Origin: Aptenodytes patagonicus
Taxonomy: Eukaryota > Chordata > Aves > Sphenisciformes > Spheniscidae
Reading direction: 5' to 3'
DNA: 64,000 bases
Assembly (NCBI RefSeq): GCF_965638725.1
Contig: NC_134955.1
Coordinates: 5,934,316 to 5,998,315 of the forward strand
In this document: in pieces, positions 12,701 through 25,112 of the stretch
How positions within the stretch are numbered: the first letter of the stretch is position 1
How the letters are laid out: each line of letters begins with the position of its first letter
Position numbers and translations under genes: made by a program
The notes under the pieces: generated by a model
The model's database searches: none
Told to the model about the DNA's origin: nothing
Seen by the model: only the letters and a program-made list of their open reading frames with translations

Positions 12701-14126
12701 CAGATGGAAGCGTAAGTGGGAAGCATAACTGCTTCATGCTGGCTCTCGCTTCAATATTGTTGACCGTATCTTCAGAAGCAGTGCTCACTATTTTTAACTG
12801 GCTGCAGCAATTAAAAAGAAATGCTGTCTTTTCTGTGAACTGGAGATCAAATCCGAATCTCGTTAGTATAATGTTTCCATGGCAACATTTTGCATGTTTA
12901 TTCTATATAGTGGAACGCAGAATTTGGGTTCAGACAAACTATGTTCCGTGCAAGTAACAAGTTATCATTTTAAAAACTGAATTAAAACAATTATGCCCAG
13001 CTACTGTAGACTGATACGTACTTTTTGGTGGGATATTGGTCCTAACACTGAATGTGAGTCACTTCCAATTGATAGTTGACTATAAACAAATGGGAATTAC
13101 AAATTTCTCTTTAAGCCTGCCCAGTTATCAGTCAGACTTTCTTCGTGAGCAACTCTTCAGACTATGAAAGAAAAGTTTCTCCAAGCACTACAGATTATGC
13201 ATACTCTGCTACAAGTCACAGTAATCGCATCTGTAGAAAAACATGCCTTGTAGAACTAGCAGGCTTCTCCTCCTTATCCTTAAGGACTCAAGGAATCTCA
13301 GTGAAATCCGGGCTGCAAACTAATCGTGAGTGTACATTTTGCATGATTGCAAGTTTGCAGTTTATCCCAATATATTTTCAAACCATGTGTAAAACGAAGT
13401 TGCACGAAGTGTGAGTTTGAGGTGCAACTGAAATAGTTGGTCGCATTATCAAAATCTCATATCGTATTACAGGAGCCGTTGAACTGCAGCAGTACTGGAT
13501 ACAGATGGGCATTACCAGAACAATCAAGCACTAATATGGCACCGTGGAAATTGTTAACGCTACAGGTCTTTCTGTTACTGCAGTGACTCGCTGAAAACAG
13601 ACAAAATGACAAAGAAAGGACAATAATGAGCACATCATTGTAGATGAATTCTATACATCTTTTTAACTGACTGTTGCAAAACATTTCTACTACTGGCTTA
13701 CTGAGATACATTTTCAATACTGCTATTATGCTTCCTATTTAGCTCAGTTTTTAGTTGTTAACTTATCAATGACTAATTTCAGCTGGTATTTAATATATAT
13801 ATAAGCCGAAAAAAATGCAACTGGATTGCCAGGGTGAGAGGTGTCACTTATAGCTGTATTTAAGGAATTTATAAAACCGGAGACTGATCTCGCAGGTATG
13901 AACTGTACTCACAGGATGGTAGTTGTGCATCAGTTTAATGAGAAGTATGCCTCAGTGTCTTCCAAGGCAGTGTTACTGATATGCTATATAAATTGAAAAT
14001 GATCTTCCACACCATTTTCAACCTGGTGCCTTTTTAAAATAGTATTCTAAATTAGGTTTGGAATATATTTATATTCGGTACTTGAAATGGAAATGTACAA
14101 ATCTTGTAAGGGAATCTATGCATCCT

Positions 14127-14182
14127 ACCATCTCTCTCTTTCTCTCTGTATATATATACGTGCCCACATGCACACACACACG
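14127..14182. repeat. Composite CT / TA / CA microsatellite
   Basis: Tandem TCTC units pass into TATATATA and then, after a short GC-containing gap, CACACACA. Simple sequence only. Confidence 0.75.
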
Positions 14183-17100
14183 ATTGTCAAGTGTGATGTT
14201 ATGACAAGTGCTGTCATAGCAGCACATCTTCTCTATTGGGTGCTGGTAAGAGCACAAATTAAAGCAAACCAAGAGGGATGCTGGTGAGCACACTCCAGAA
14301 AGCCAAGACGTGACTTGGAAAAATACCAGTAGAACTTATGTTTCAACCATGAAAATATAAATCGCTATGTAAGAAACAGAAGAGGAACAATACAGGACCA
14401 TTAGATATCTGATTATCTGTGACAGAATTTAATGGCAAGCAAATAATCAGTGTATCATTTGAGCACAGATGTTTCTAAAAGTCTCAGGAATTACATCGAG
14501 ATATTTGAAGAACGGCTTGTATCTCTATTCTTAACATGTAATTCTAAAAGCCAGCAGCTGATTGTTTGGGCAAAAGAAGAGTTTGTAATGATCAAGATCC
14601 CAGAACTCTACTTATTGTTTGACAAAAGAAGCTGTCCTGGGGACTTCATGATATAAGACCTACTATTAGGTATGAACAGTAGCACAGACCACATACTCAT
14701 ATCATTAAAGCAACCAGTAAGGTAAATTTATCTATTTTCTTATTTATTAGTAATAGCTGCCTGTTGGCTTCCCCCACCCTCCGAAGCTTCCTGTGGTCTC
14801 TTTAAGCACTACAATTGCCAGAAACATGTTTAGAACCTGAAGAATGTGCTTTTCTGGCTTAAAACTGAGCAGATTAAAAAGCTTGATGCCTTTTAATGGG
14901 GAAGACCTTGTCATGTAGTCCAAGTGATTTGACATGAAATGAGAAAATTCATGAAGCCCCAGTGAACTTTGGGGGCTGTCAAATCCGATATTTCATGGGG
15001 AGGGGGGAAAGACTTTGCACTAACCTTTATGTGTAAGATGCTGTTGCCCATGAGTTACAGCCCAAACTTCTTCCACTTAGTCATGCCATTTGCTCTTTCT
15101 CGGTGTCATTAAATTTAGTTGCTTTTGGTGAAGAAATTCTATTTAATTGAGGTTTTAGTGTGTTCACATACTCCCTAGTTCCACCAGAGTTTTCTTTTAT
15201 AATGAACGAAAAGTGGGTCACGAGTTAAAGAAACTTTGGTTGACTGCTGTTCTCTTAATGAAATCCTGCAGCATATGCTCTTACGCATGATCTTTCATAT
15301 CTTTTAACTGAAGTCCTGTAAGTAAAAATGTCTCCTGACTAGTTCATGTAGCAGTGTTTAAAAGCCCATACCTGCCTGATAAATTCTGTGTTTTCTTCTG
15401 CCAGCCACCTAAAATCTTCAGATATAAAGGTACACGCTTTTTAGAGGCATTAATTCAGCAGTGTTGAAGAATAATTCTGGTTGGTAATAATTGATTTTTA
15501 CAACGTGAAAGCTTCCAAGGTCAGTGCTTTGCTTTCTGCTGTTCAGAAAGTTTCACTATACCTTTATGTACACGTGCATTCACAGGGTGGAAGTCGCTGA
15601 TAAATTACCCTGAAATTTAATACTTGCAGAATACCATCTTCTTTGGTTACCTCCTGCTTAATGTAAAGTAGCTTGTGTTTACCCATCTTGGAATCGCAGG
15701 ATATTTAATTTATGGCTAAGACTCCCTTCATTCACTCCTGAAATACGATAGGCAAGAAGCTATGTAACAGTACTCCTGTGTTACATAAAATATCGGGGAC
15801 GATAAGAATAGGAGCTATTACTCTAAATAAAGAATTAGAAGTGACGAAGAATTAACTTTCCCTATCTTTATATTCCTTATTCCTAGTATTCCTACAGGAA
15901 TAACGTCTTGTATCCACTGATGTCATGGTAATATTTACAATAAGATCCATTCCTGGTGAAACCAGTAAGATGTAAATGTTCATACTCATCCTCGTAAATT
16001 AATTTTACGGGGAAATTCCTAATCATGATAAGACCACTTATTCTAATACATCAGTTTCAGGTGTCCACCATTAACTGCACATTTTGCAGAAACGGTACAA
16101 CATTACATCAGAATAGAACCAAGGTCTTTCCCCGAGAACCCCATCTGCAAAGAGAAGCCTGCCTTTCCGTACTGCAGAAAATTGCATGTTTCTGGCACCT
16201 AGGGAGCTTGGAGGCTTGATGACAGTAATGTGTTCTTATTCTCCAAGCCTGTGCTTTCATGAGCTCTGGTGCTCTCCTTTTATCTCCCCATTAAGAAATA
16301 TGGACACTGAAGACACAATACTGCTTCTTAGTGATCCTAAATAGAAATGAGGTTCCATTATACAGTGTCATTATATGCATAGTTGTTACTGAGACAGTAT
16401 TACACCATCAAGGTTGAGAGCAAGTCCAAGGACGCACGCATACAGCTTTATGGCCGGAGAACTTGAGGCAAAAAGTGTTTCACTGGACTCAGCAGGAGGT
16501 TCCTGGTGAAGTAAAGGGAAACATGCAGAGCTCCCGAGGACCACCAGCCCAGCACCTACACCTCAGGACTGACTTCTTAAAACAACTACAAATTCCTGCA
16601 CAGACTAGCTTCTCCCATAGCCTTGTTCAGGTCTTAGTAGGTATGTTGATAAGGTATGAATCCCCTCCATATGACATACACGTTAACGGCTTGCAAGTGA
16701 GAGGGTGTGAAAAAGGCTCTCATATGTATGCATTTATAATATATATGCATATAGATAACATATTTTTAAAAGAAGGTAATTAAGAGGTTGGAAGTTTTAA
16801 CTAGAATGGAAACGGGTGATATTATTCTTCAGAAATACTATTCATTGTCTTGAGATTTTTCCAGAATGACGTATAACTGCTTTATTACGGCTGTGCATCC
16901 TGCAGGTTTACGTGATAATCCATCTAAGATATTTGGGGCTTTACTTTTCTTTTTAGAGCTCTTGCTATTTTTCTTCTCGCTTAAGATATAAATGCAAAGC
17001 AAACCTCATTTATCGAATCTGTTAATCTCTGGATTAGCAGGAGTTGTTAAACTGATTTGCAGAGCTTGTTTTGAGAGCTATTAAGTTTCACCTCTTTCCC

Positions 17101-18427
17101 CATACTTGATTGAATAGTGATTTTTATGATTACCGCATAGTTTAAATTCTCTTCAATGCAGAAACTGTAATTTTGGAGACTTTCTATGAATTGTAGTTGA
17201 AGCAGTGCTGCATTTCTATTTACTTGTAAATGTACACAGTTTATGGAATACTTTTATTGTATACTCACTATTCCAGAAGAAGAAATTGAACTTAAAGTCA
17301 TATCAAGATATTGGATGCTCTAGAGTTTGTGTGAATGAAAAGATGTGGATCTGAGTTGAAATTCATGTCTAATGTTGTAGGTCTAATTAAACTAGCTGTA
17401 TAATTTACAAATGAGTGAAAAAATCTCAGAGGAGTGGTGTTTTCATTTTAGGCTAGCCCCGTCCTTTTTAATGTAGGTCAGAAAATGGTTTTATTAATTC
17501 ATGGGATTAAATAAATTTAAATGGTATTTTTTCTTCTGAAATTAATTCCATTATGGAGCATCCTATGGCATTTAACAGGAATGAAACTAATAAGGTTTTC
17601 TACATAAATTACATTAGAAATGTGCATATTTTAAAGAAATTACCTGTTTTTTAAAGAGGGTTTTTGAACCCTTCTCCAGAATTGTATTGCAGGGATAGAA
17701 TTCTTTCTTCAGTGCCAGAAGATACTTTAGGATGACTATTCTTTTTGCGATATTTTAATAAAAGCTTCCACAAGGGTTTCCATCATAAGATGTTCTGCTA
17801 TAATGCAATTTGTGACATTTTCTTGCAGGTGAGTCAGAAGTTCTGCAGATTTGAATTTAAACATGAGGTGAAAAATGTTTGTTTTATTTTAGTAGAACCA
17901 TAGCAGAGCAGGGAAGGGAAGGAATGACTTTTACCTTTCAGATGTTTAAGATGTGCATGAGTCACATCTTGGCTGACCATGACCTGCTTTGAACCACACT
18001 GGGCTACGTGGAAAGTTACTGGCTGCAGGCATAGTCATTCAAGCTCTTAAACGTAATAGATGAGTGAAATGTAGCCTGGCACCCTCTCACTCACTAATAG
18101 GCATATAGAAACACATAGCAAAAATGTCTTTTGGCATTTCTATTAGATTACAAGAGATGCATGCATATTTTGAAATAAAAATAAATTACTGTTTTTATTC
18201 ATAAGAGAAGAATTATTACTCTTTTTTCTGTACGTGGCTATATTTCACTTTCCCATGTCCAGTCAACTCATGAAAATAGCTTTCCTGTCTTGCCTGTTGG
18301 TCTCACAGCTGTTGTGGTTTGGCTGAGACAGCAGCCTTAAAATATTTTTGATCGATAGATACGTACTTACAGGTTTAGGGTTAGCTAACAGTTTGGACTG
18401 TTTGGCAGAAAAGAGCATAAGGTAAAG

Positions 18428-18666
18428 TGGGAGGTTTAGATTGGATGTAAGGAAAAATTTCTTTACGGAAAGAGTGGTGAAACATTGGAAGAGGCTGCCC
18501 AGGGAAGTGGTTGAGTCCCCATCCCTGGAGGTATTTAAAAGACGAGTAGATGAGGCGCTTAGGGACATGGTTTAGTGGACATGGTGGTGGTGGGTTGACG
18601 GTTGGACTCGATGATCTTAGAGGTCTTTTCCAACCTCAGTGATTCTATGATTCTATGATTCTATGA
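18428..18666 (+). mobile_element. CR1 LINE, 3' tail fragment
   Basis: About 240 bases closely matching the end of the larger CR1 copy at 47891-49420, from the region encoding [14 protein letters not shown] to the octamer tail. The coding part still reads as the end of CR1 ORF2, followed by the 3' UTR block with GGTTGGACTCGATGATCTTA and three ATTCTATG-type units ending at 18666. It is severely 5' truncated, the usual state of avian CR1. The octamer tail at the right shows plus-strand orientation. Confidence 0.95.
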
Positions 18667-18688
18667 AAGTGGGAGCCCCTGTGAGTAT

Positions 18689-19207
18689 GTGAGCTACTCG
18701 CACCCTGGGCTTGGGTCTGTGAGGATGTCACTTATGGGAATTAGAAAAAATACATGGTGCCTGGTGTGTGTAACAGGAAAGGGGAGAGCTTTGGTTTTGC
18801 TTTTACTTGGCAGAATTGTGGACAGAAATGAATTATTTTGTATGATGGCTCTGGGTCACGGGGGCAGCGTTGCTTCTGAGAGCAGATCCTGCATATCAGT
18901 GCTTCCTCTCTTACTTTCCCATCAGAGACCTGGTGGCAGAAAACAGTCTTGGGAGGTTGGAAGTGGTGTTTTAAATCTTAGGAAGAAGAAATTGAATCAT
19001 GTCTCAGTCCTGCCCACGCTTAGTGAAAGGGTGTGCGATGCTTGCTATTTAAAAATCCATCCTGCCTTTACCCTTTTCTCCCTTACTCCCTTTAGGAGAA
19101 AAGACATCGTTCAAAACTTCTGGGAAGGGGTTCCAGATCTTTGGTCCAAGGAAAAGCCGAGGGCGAGGTGCTGCAGCTCCAGAGAGCAGAATTCAACATA
19201 CGCTTAA
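18689..19207 (+). other. Unrecognised 172-codon open frame beside a CR1 tail
   Basis: An uninterrupted frame from ATG 18689 to a stop before 19208, beginning about 20 bases after the CR1 tail ends. The translation has a leucine-rich patch near residues 35-41 (ALVLLLLG) and a basic cysteine-containing C-terminus, but no motif or family I recognise. The start context is unremarkable and no splice signals stand out. It may be a chance open frame; I list it because it is the longest unexplained frame on this strand. Confidence 0.15.
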
Positions 19208-20430
19208 TCCTTATTTTGTTAGCTAAGTCTCTTGCCAGATAAGTGACTGGCTTTCTCCTTGCCATAGTCTGCTTTGATGCCTAACTTACTACCCCTCTGC
19301 TTAACACAAGGCTTGGCACCCTGTTTTCAGGGTGGGTATTTTTAAGTGAGGTACTGCAATGCCATTTCTGATGTCAAAATCACTTTATAGCTATAGTCCT
19401 TATGCTACGTAAAGACTGATTATAGTTTAATACAGTGTTCACAGATGTCATTATGAGTATATAATGACTTCAGCACACATGACAGCCTGCAGCTGTGGGC
19501 CTCCATTGAATAATTTTATTCTAGCGAGTCTTTTCAAAACAACTTCCTCCCAGTTCTTTCTTGTGACCAAGTTTGAGATGATAAACTGGGGATAACAATG
19601 ATTTTCTGAAACATGTCTATTATTAAAAAGCCAGCAGCAGCAGTAAGGGTTGAATATTCAGCTTGTGGGGAATTGCAGTGTCTGCAAGATAATTGTGTCA
19701 GAATAGCACAATGTGCATAGCTGCCGTGGATGCTGTTGTGCTGCTCTTGCCTTGTTAGAGAGCGAAGATCCAACAGATAAGAATAGTCCCTGCGTAATAG
19801 CTCTCTTAAACATCTCGGGAAAGGTTCCAGGCTAGAGGAAATAGAAAGTAAGTTTTGAACCCTGGGAAGTAACAACCTTGGAATGAGGAAGGAAGGTTTT
19901 GTGGCATTCAGATTGTCACTGGTCAACATGGCCTTGTAAAGGAGGCTCGTGCCTACAGCACACTTTGCAGAGCAAAGCTCAGGCTGGGGCTTGTGCCAGA
20001 CACCGATCGATACCCACAGCACTTGATCAGTATCTAGTGTTACTCCCTCTCATTTGTTCATTGCATAATAAAGCTACAGGACTCAAGCAGCACCCTGGCC
20101 CGTGTTAAGAAGCTGAAGTTCATATTAGTGAAAACGAGAAGACTAGAAGCCAAATTGAGCACTTGGTGTTAGGGCAAATTTGAATTATCAGTTTATTACC
20201 AGGGATTTTTCTATTGAAAGAGGATTCTTCCTATGAGTATGTTAGTGGAGTTTAGTCCATGCATCCAAGCAATCAATATTGCTATAGAACAGTTTGTTAC
20301 AGAGTAGACCTGTGGCTAGTATGGTGGGGAAAATGACACGATACTGTATTTACAACCAAAGTTGTGTGTTGTTGGTAGCCGGTGTGATGTATGGTACTAG
20401 AATGAGAGGGCTGTCTTGAATTTCATTGCG

Positions 20431-20490
20431 GACTCTCATGCATGTGAACCTGGGCAAGGCACTGCACTGGGTTTTTGTGTGCCCCTGCCA
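20431..20490 (+). mobile_element. MIR-like (CORE-SINE) fossil fragment
   Basis: The run GTGAACCTGGGCAAGGCACT followed by a GTGTGCCCC segment matches the core of amniote MIR elements (the TGTGACCTTGGGCAAGTCACT block and the following TGTGCC). Only about 60 bases align by eye, so it is an old remnant. Confidence 0.4.
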
Positions 20491-23459
20491 ACTTCCTACC
20501 GTAGGACCCCTCTGCTTTCTACATAGACCAAATCACTACCCATCTCCCCCTTCACCACTGTGCTTTCAACAGGGAGGCACCCGGGGAAATTCTTCTGCAT
20601 ATTAAACAATTATAATCTTTGTTCAGAAATGCAACATCCTTTAGTTGCATTGTCACCACTATGGGTGACCTCTGGGACTCAGCTTTCTGCTGCTTGTACA
20701 AAGCTCATTCAAATTGAGAGATATTCTCTGGCTGGATTTGGTCCTGTGTTAGACTGTTTGTAAGCGTCTTTTGTACCTGAGGTGCCCTGACTTAACACAC
20801 AAAATGCTGAGCAAATGTTTTTGAAGATCAAGGTAGAAAAAAAGTGCATCCTGTTTTCCTTGAATATTGGAGTATTCTTTGCCGGGAGACCTGAGAAGTG
20901 ATCAGTATGCTATTTTAGTTTTGACTGGTAAATTGAAAAGATATATCCATTCCATCAAAAGATTACCATTTAAAAAAATGGTAATTAAGTTAGAAACTTT
21001 CAGATTAGTATCACTACTACTTTTCTTCTCAGCCTGATTTCTGTTGGATGTTTTGAGTATGCTCAATGAAAAATATTTCGTCTGTACTCATGTGTGAACG
21101 ATGTTTTTGGAGTTCATTTTTCAAAGCAGATGTGTATTAGCCTTTAATAAAATAGAAAGTTTCATCTTCTGGTTTGTACAATGTGCCCTTAATATGGAAT
21201 CCTGACCTCGTACACTTGTCTTCTGTAACCTGCTCTCTGGGGTTGTATTTGGTGTGTTTGTTTTATGTCCTTCACAGAATTGCACTAACCTTGCAGCTAA
21301 TTGAATATTGATTTATTTCTCAGAAGTTTATTGTTTGCAATTGGAAGTATTTTTCAGATTGGATGCTGTACTAATTTTTCACTGCAAAGGACTTGCAGTG
21401 TGTGGGTTGCTAGCTGAGATAGTGAGGACGAGAGATCTGCAAGTGCCCCAGGCCCAAGGTCCTCATCTCAGGTGTGAGCGTTCCTGAAGTACACAGTCAT
21501 CTCAGCCAGATTTCGTAAGTACGTATGTACATATGTAACGTAAAAGTAATTGTAAGATTCCTAGTCAACATCAACATACTCATTGCAGTAGGGCAAATCG
21601 TGACTTCTGTTACACTTTTATCATGAAAAGGGAGTTGTGCCTTTTGCCCAGGAAAGCTTTAGGGGCTCGGTGGTAAGCTAGAGGCCAGGGAAAGCTACAT
21701 GGAGTCTTTCCATCCACGACAGCGCTTGCTTTTCAGTCCTAGTACTTCTTGAGTATGTAATGTAGCCTTTCTGACTCAAAACTAGGAATTTTATTTCCCA
21801 TTTCAATTACTTTTTAAAATGCATCATTGATCATAGTGTTTTAGCATGTGAATAGCCCCAGTGACTGCGGATTGAATCAGATCAGGGTTTACGATAAGAC
21901 ATCTGTTGAGAAAATAGCTTAGTGACAATGTAAATATTGTATTCAGATACAAATGTGAATCCTCTTGAAATTATGCATTGATTTAGAACAAATGAAATTA
22001 TATTTATCTCTTTTCTCTCTCTCAGCACTGTATCCTACAATACAGGAATGCTTGCTGCCTCCATTATGTGGCTCGCTCTAACGCCTGCATCATGTCAGAC
22101 CCCTGGGCTGCAGACAGGAAAAGTATGGTTTCCTGCTCCGGGACTGCCCTTTACTCCTTTGTCCTGAAATTATTTTGGTAATTCTACCACTATGAGGAAG
22201 AGAGGACCTAGTCCTTTGTGCAAGTCCCCAGTGTTTCAAAAGAAGACTTAAGAGCTGTATACTAAAGGTTACAGCTGGGGGAGCATGCCTACAAACACGT
22301 AAGTAATTTTAATAATTCAAAGTACTGCAAGCTTCCTTGAGCAAAGGATTCATCCTCTTCAGAGTATCTAGCACTTCATACCCGAATCTATGTGGGGGCA
22401 GTCAAGCAGGTAGGCTACCCTGTTGTGTAACAGAATTGTCCCTCTTTGTTTTAATGGAAATTAAAATGGAAATGGCTACAGGAGGCAAGACGTTTGTGTA
22501 GGTGCCTTACATTTAGCTTTTCAGGTAGAATATTTTGGCCTTCCATTGTGTTTCTCCTTTTCTTTCTCTGCCCCAGCAAAAGGCAAGAATAGATAAAATG
22601 ACTGTTTTCTCCTGGGGGTCTGTGGGAATTCGCTGGATGGTGCATGTTAGCCCTCTCTTCTCATACAGTGCTGTATGATTGCATTAGGTATGTAGGTATG
22701 CAAGTGATATTCCACTGTAATGGATTTTTCCCCGTGCAGATTTTCTAAATGTACAGCCCCAGCAGCAGACCTGTCTCCTCATCCACCAGTTTCTTCTCTA
22801 GCTGTTTCTGCTGCTATTCAACCCTCCACCTTCATAACCTTTATTTTTACGTGAAGAGGAAAAAATGGTTCCTCTTCCTATGTCCAGCAGAAACACTTGG
22901 AGTAGTCTCTTTCCTATAAAATCCTGTGCCTGGCAACTGCTTGGCTCCTGCCCTTCCGGGCTGGTGCCTAGTTAGGCAGTTTAAAAGGTTGGTGCTGATG
23001 TGGTTTTATTAGAGTGGAGGAGCTGTGAGTTAGCATATGGTTTCTGAAAGGCTGCGGTAAGCCTCTGTGTTATTATTTCTTTCAGCAGCTCATTTCTTGG
23101 TTATCTGTGTGGATTTTTTTTTTTCCTACTTCAAGAATATTCCCTACAAGCCCATTCCTTGACAAGAAAGGTGACCCTTATGATGAATGTGGAGACTCGG
23201 TTTTCAAAAGATTGCACTAAAACACCTGCTGAAATTATTTTTCTACACCTATGTATGGCTCCTTCTCCCACCTTTTTCTCTGAAACCAATGTAACATTTC
23301 AGTTGGTTCTGTCAAAAAACTGAAACAGCTATGTCAGGTTTCTGCCGCATGCTGATAAACTTCAGCTTGACAAAGTTACAGGTAATGGAAATATATTTTA
23401 CAATCAAAAGTCAAAGAAAGCATATCCATTATTATCCAAATTGTGTTTTCTGTGTGAGT

Positions 23460-23526
23460 AAAAAAAAAAAAAAAATTTAAACAAACCAAATGCCTCCCCG
23501 CCCCCCCCCCTCCCCCCCCCCCCCCC
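23460..23526. repeat. A16 tract and interrupted poly-C tract
   Basis: A16 at 23460-23475, then 25 bases of mixed sequence, then C10-T-C15 at 23501-23526. It may be the degenerate end of an old insertion, but no element body was recognised on either side. Confidence 0.85.
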
Positions 23527-25012
23527 GCAAAGAAAAACCTTCTGCCAAAGCAGAACTGGTCCCTGCTTAGGCTTTTCTGTTTAGACAAGTACAAGCTGTG
23601 CTCACAACCACTTCAGTTTGTGGAAGAAAGGCTCTTTCAAGCATGAATCCCTTTCTGGACCCCCTCTATACCTTGAAAGACAAGGATTAAAGACACCAAA
23701 TCTCAGTGAAAAGGTTTTGGTCAGTATCAGTGAGCTTTATGCTGCGTGCTCACACTCTGTTCTGCCTAAATCCAAGACTTGGAAGGGCTTTCTGTAGGTT
23801 GGGGATCCTTGCATTGTTGAGGGTGATTCCATGCTGGAGCATGGAAATCTCTAGAAACCTGGGGAGCAAAAGGAGGATTCATTTGACCGTTTGTTAGAAA
23901 GCAAGAACTGTTCATCTACAGAGTTTTCTGTATTGGCTGTACCGTAAAAGTAGACTTATTATGTATAATGTCATTAAAAATGAAATAAGCTACCCATCAT
24001 AGTGACTGCTCTTTGACAAGCCGTTCACAAAGCTCTGTGATGTTTTGCAGCATTGCAAGTTGTTGTTTTTTTTTTTAATGATGCTGCTGTTACATTAAAC
24101 AATATGAGCTTGCAATGGCTGCTGGTCTGTGTAACAGTTGTGTGCCTGCAGAGTTATTTTTCAGGCGCTGAAGCTGTTCTGTATGTATCTTGTGCTCATG
24201 CAGATTTTCAGTCTTTTACTGGTTTTAGGCAAGTAAACCCTATAAAATAGTCTTACACTTAAATGTCAAGGCCAAATCCTAGAGTTCTTTCCCACCTGCA
24301 TTCCTACTGAAATCAGTAAGGCAAGTCCTGTAGCTCTTATTCAGTGAAAGGTTTGCTTATTTGAGGCTGGATCCAGCGCTGGATTAGTTATTTTCATTCA
24401 GTGGATGTACATCCCCTCCTTTCTTCCTCCCAAAGGAAATCTGGCAGCTTGTCTGTTTCAGAGGCTGTGAAATATTGGCAGGTTTCAAAACTAAATGTGT
24501 CAGCCTCTCTGACAAACAGTCGGTCAAAGGGCGGACGCGGTCCTATTGCCTTCTCTGAGACCAGCCAGCTCTGCGCTAGAGAGAAACTGGCTCCATGAAA
24601 TAAGAGCTGCAACAAGACATTTCCCAAAGTGCTGCCTGTGAACGTGCACTAATGTTGGAGACTGCGCGGGCTGCACCTCAAGCATGCTCTGCCGCCTCCA
24701 GGAAAGGAAGAAAAGTATCAGACCTGTGAGGCTGCAAGTCTTTTCTTTATGCTATGAAACCCCATGCTGGTGGTCATTCGACCAGCTCTGGAATCATATA
24801 TCAAACTGCGGTGGGGAGGACCCTAGTGTAGCTGCTTTTGCCTTGGTTCTGGAGAGGCAGACTCGTCCAGGTTTAAATTTTTGAGTTTGCTAGTGCTTTG
24901 ATGAAGGATTTGGACTCGATGATCAAAAAGGCAGGAGTTTTCTTTGGAGAGGAGAAAATGAAGTGTGGTCTTTCCATGCCTAACTTCACACATAGACTCC
25001 TGTATCTAATAC

Positions 25013-25112
25013 AATCATAGAATGGTTTTGGGTTGGAAGGGACCTTTAAAGATGATCTAGTTCCAACCCCTCTGCCATGGGCAGGGACATCTTTCACTAG
25101 ATTGGGTTGCTC
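25013..25112 (-). mobile_element. CR1 LINE, 3' tail fragment (reverse)
   Basis: The left edge reads AATCATAGAATGGTTTTGGG, the reverse complement of a CR1 3' tail, followed by GGTTGGAAGGGACCTTTAAA and the CTGCCATGGGCAGGGACAT block typical of chicken-type CR1 3' UTRs. The element's 3' end is therefore at 25013 and it is truncated after about 100 bases. It belongs to a different CR1 subfamily from the copies at 18428, 47891 and 53018, whose 3' UTRs carry the GGACTCGATGATCTT form. Confidence 0.93.

Larger units (their letters stand above)
3480..18427. other. Intergenic desert right of SVIP
   Basis: About 15 kb of AT-rich sequence. The longest open frames are 142 codons or less and resemble no protein I know. 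Contents I can support are the C16 tract at 3760, a mixed CT / TA / CA microsatellite at about 14127-14182, and scattered T-runs. No exon with good splice signals and family similarity, no tRNA and no clear recent mobile element were recognised. Confidence 0.6.
18667..25012. other. Intergenic stretch with little recognisable content
   Basis: AT-rich DNA with two unexplained open frames (172 codons at 18689-19207 plus strand, 162 codons at 19534-20022 minus strand), a short MIR-like fossil (20431-20490) and an A16 then C10-T-C15 tract (23460-23526). No gene with recognisable homology. Confidence 0.5.

Noticed and set aside
18263..18568. Minus-strand 101-codon frame
   Set aside because: Its first half is antisense CR1 tail, with the same peptide seen antisense to the copies near 49300 and 53000.
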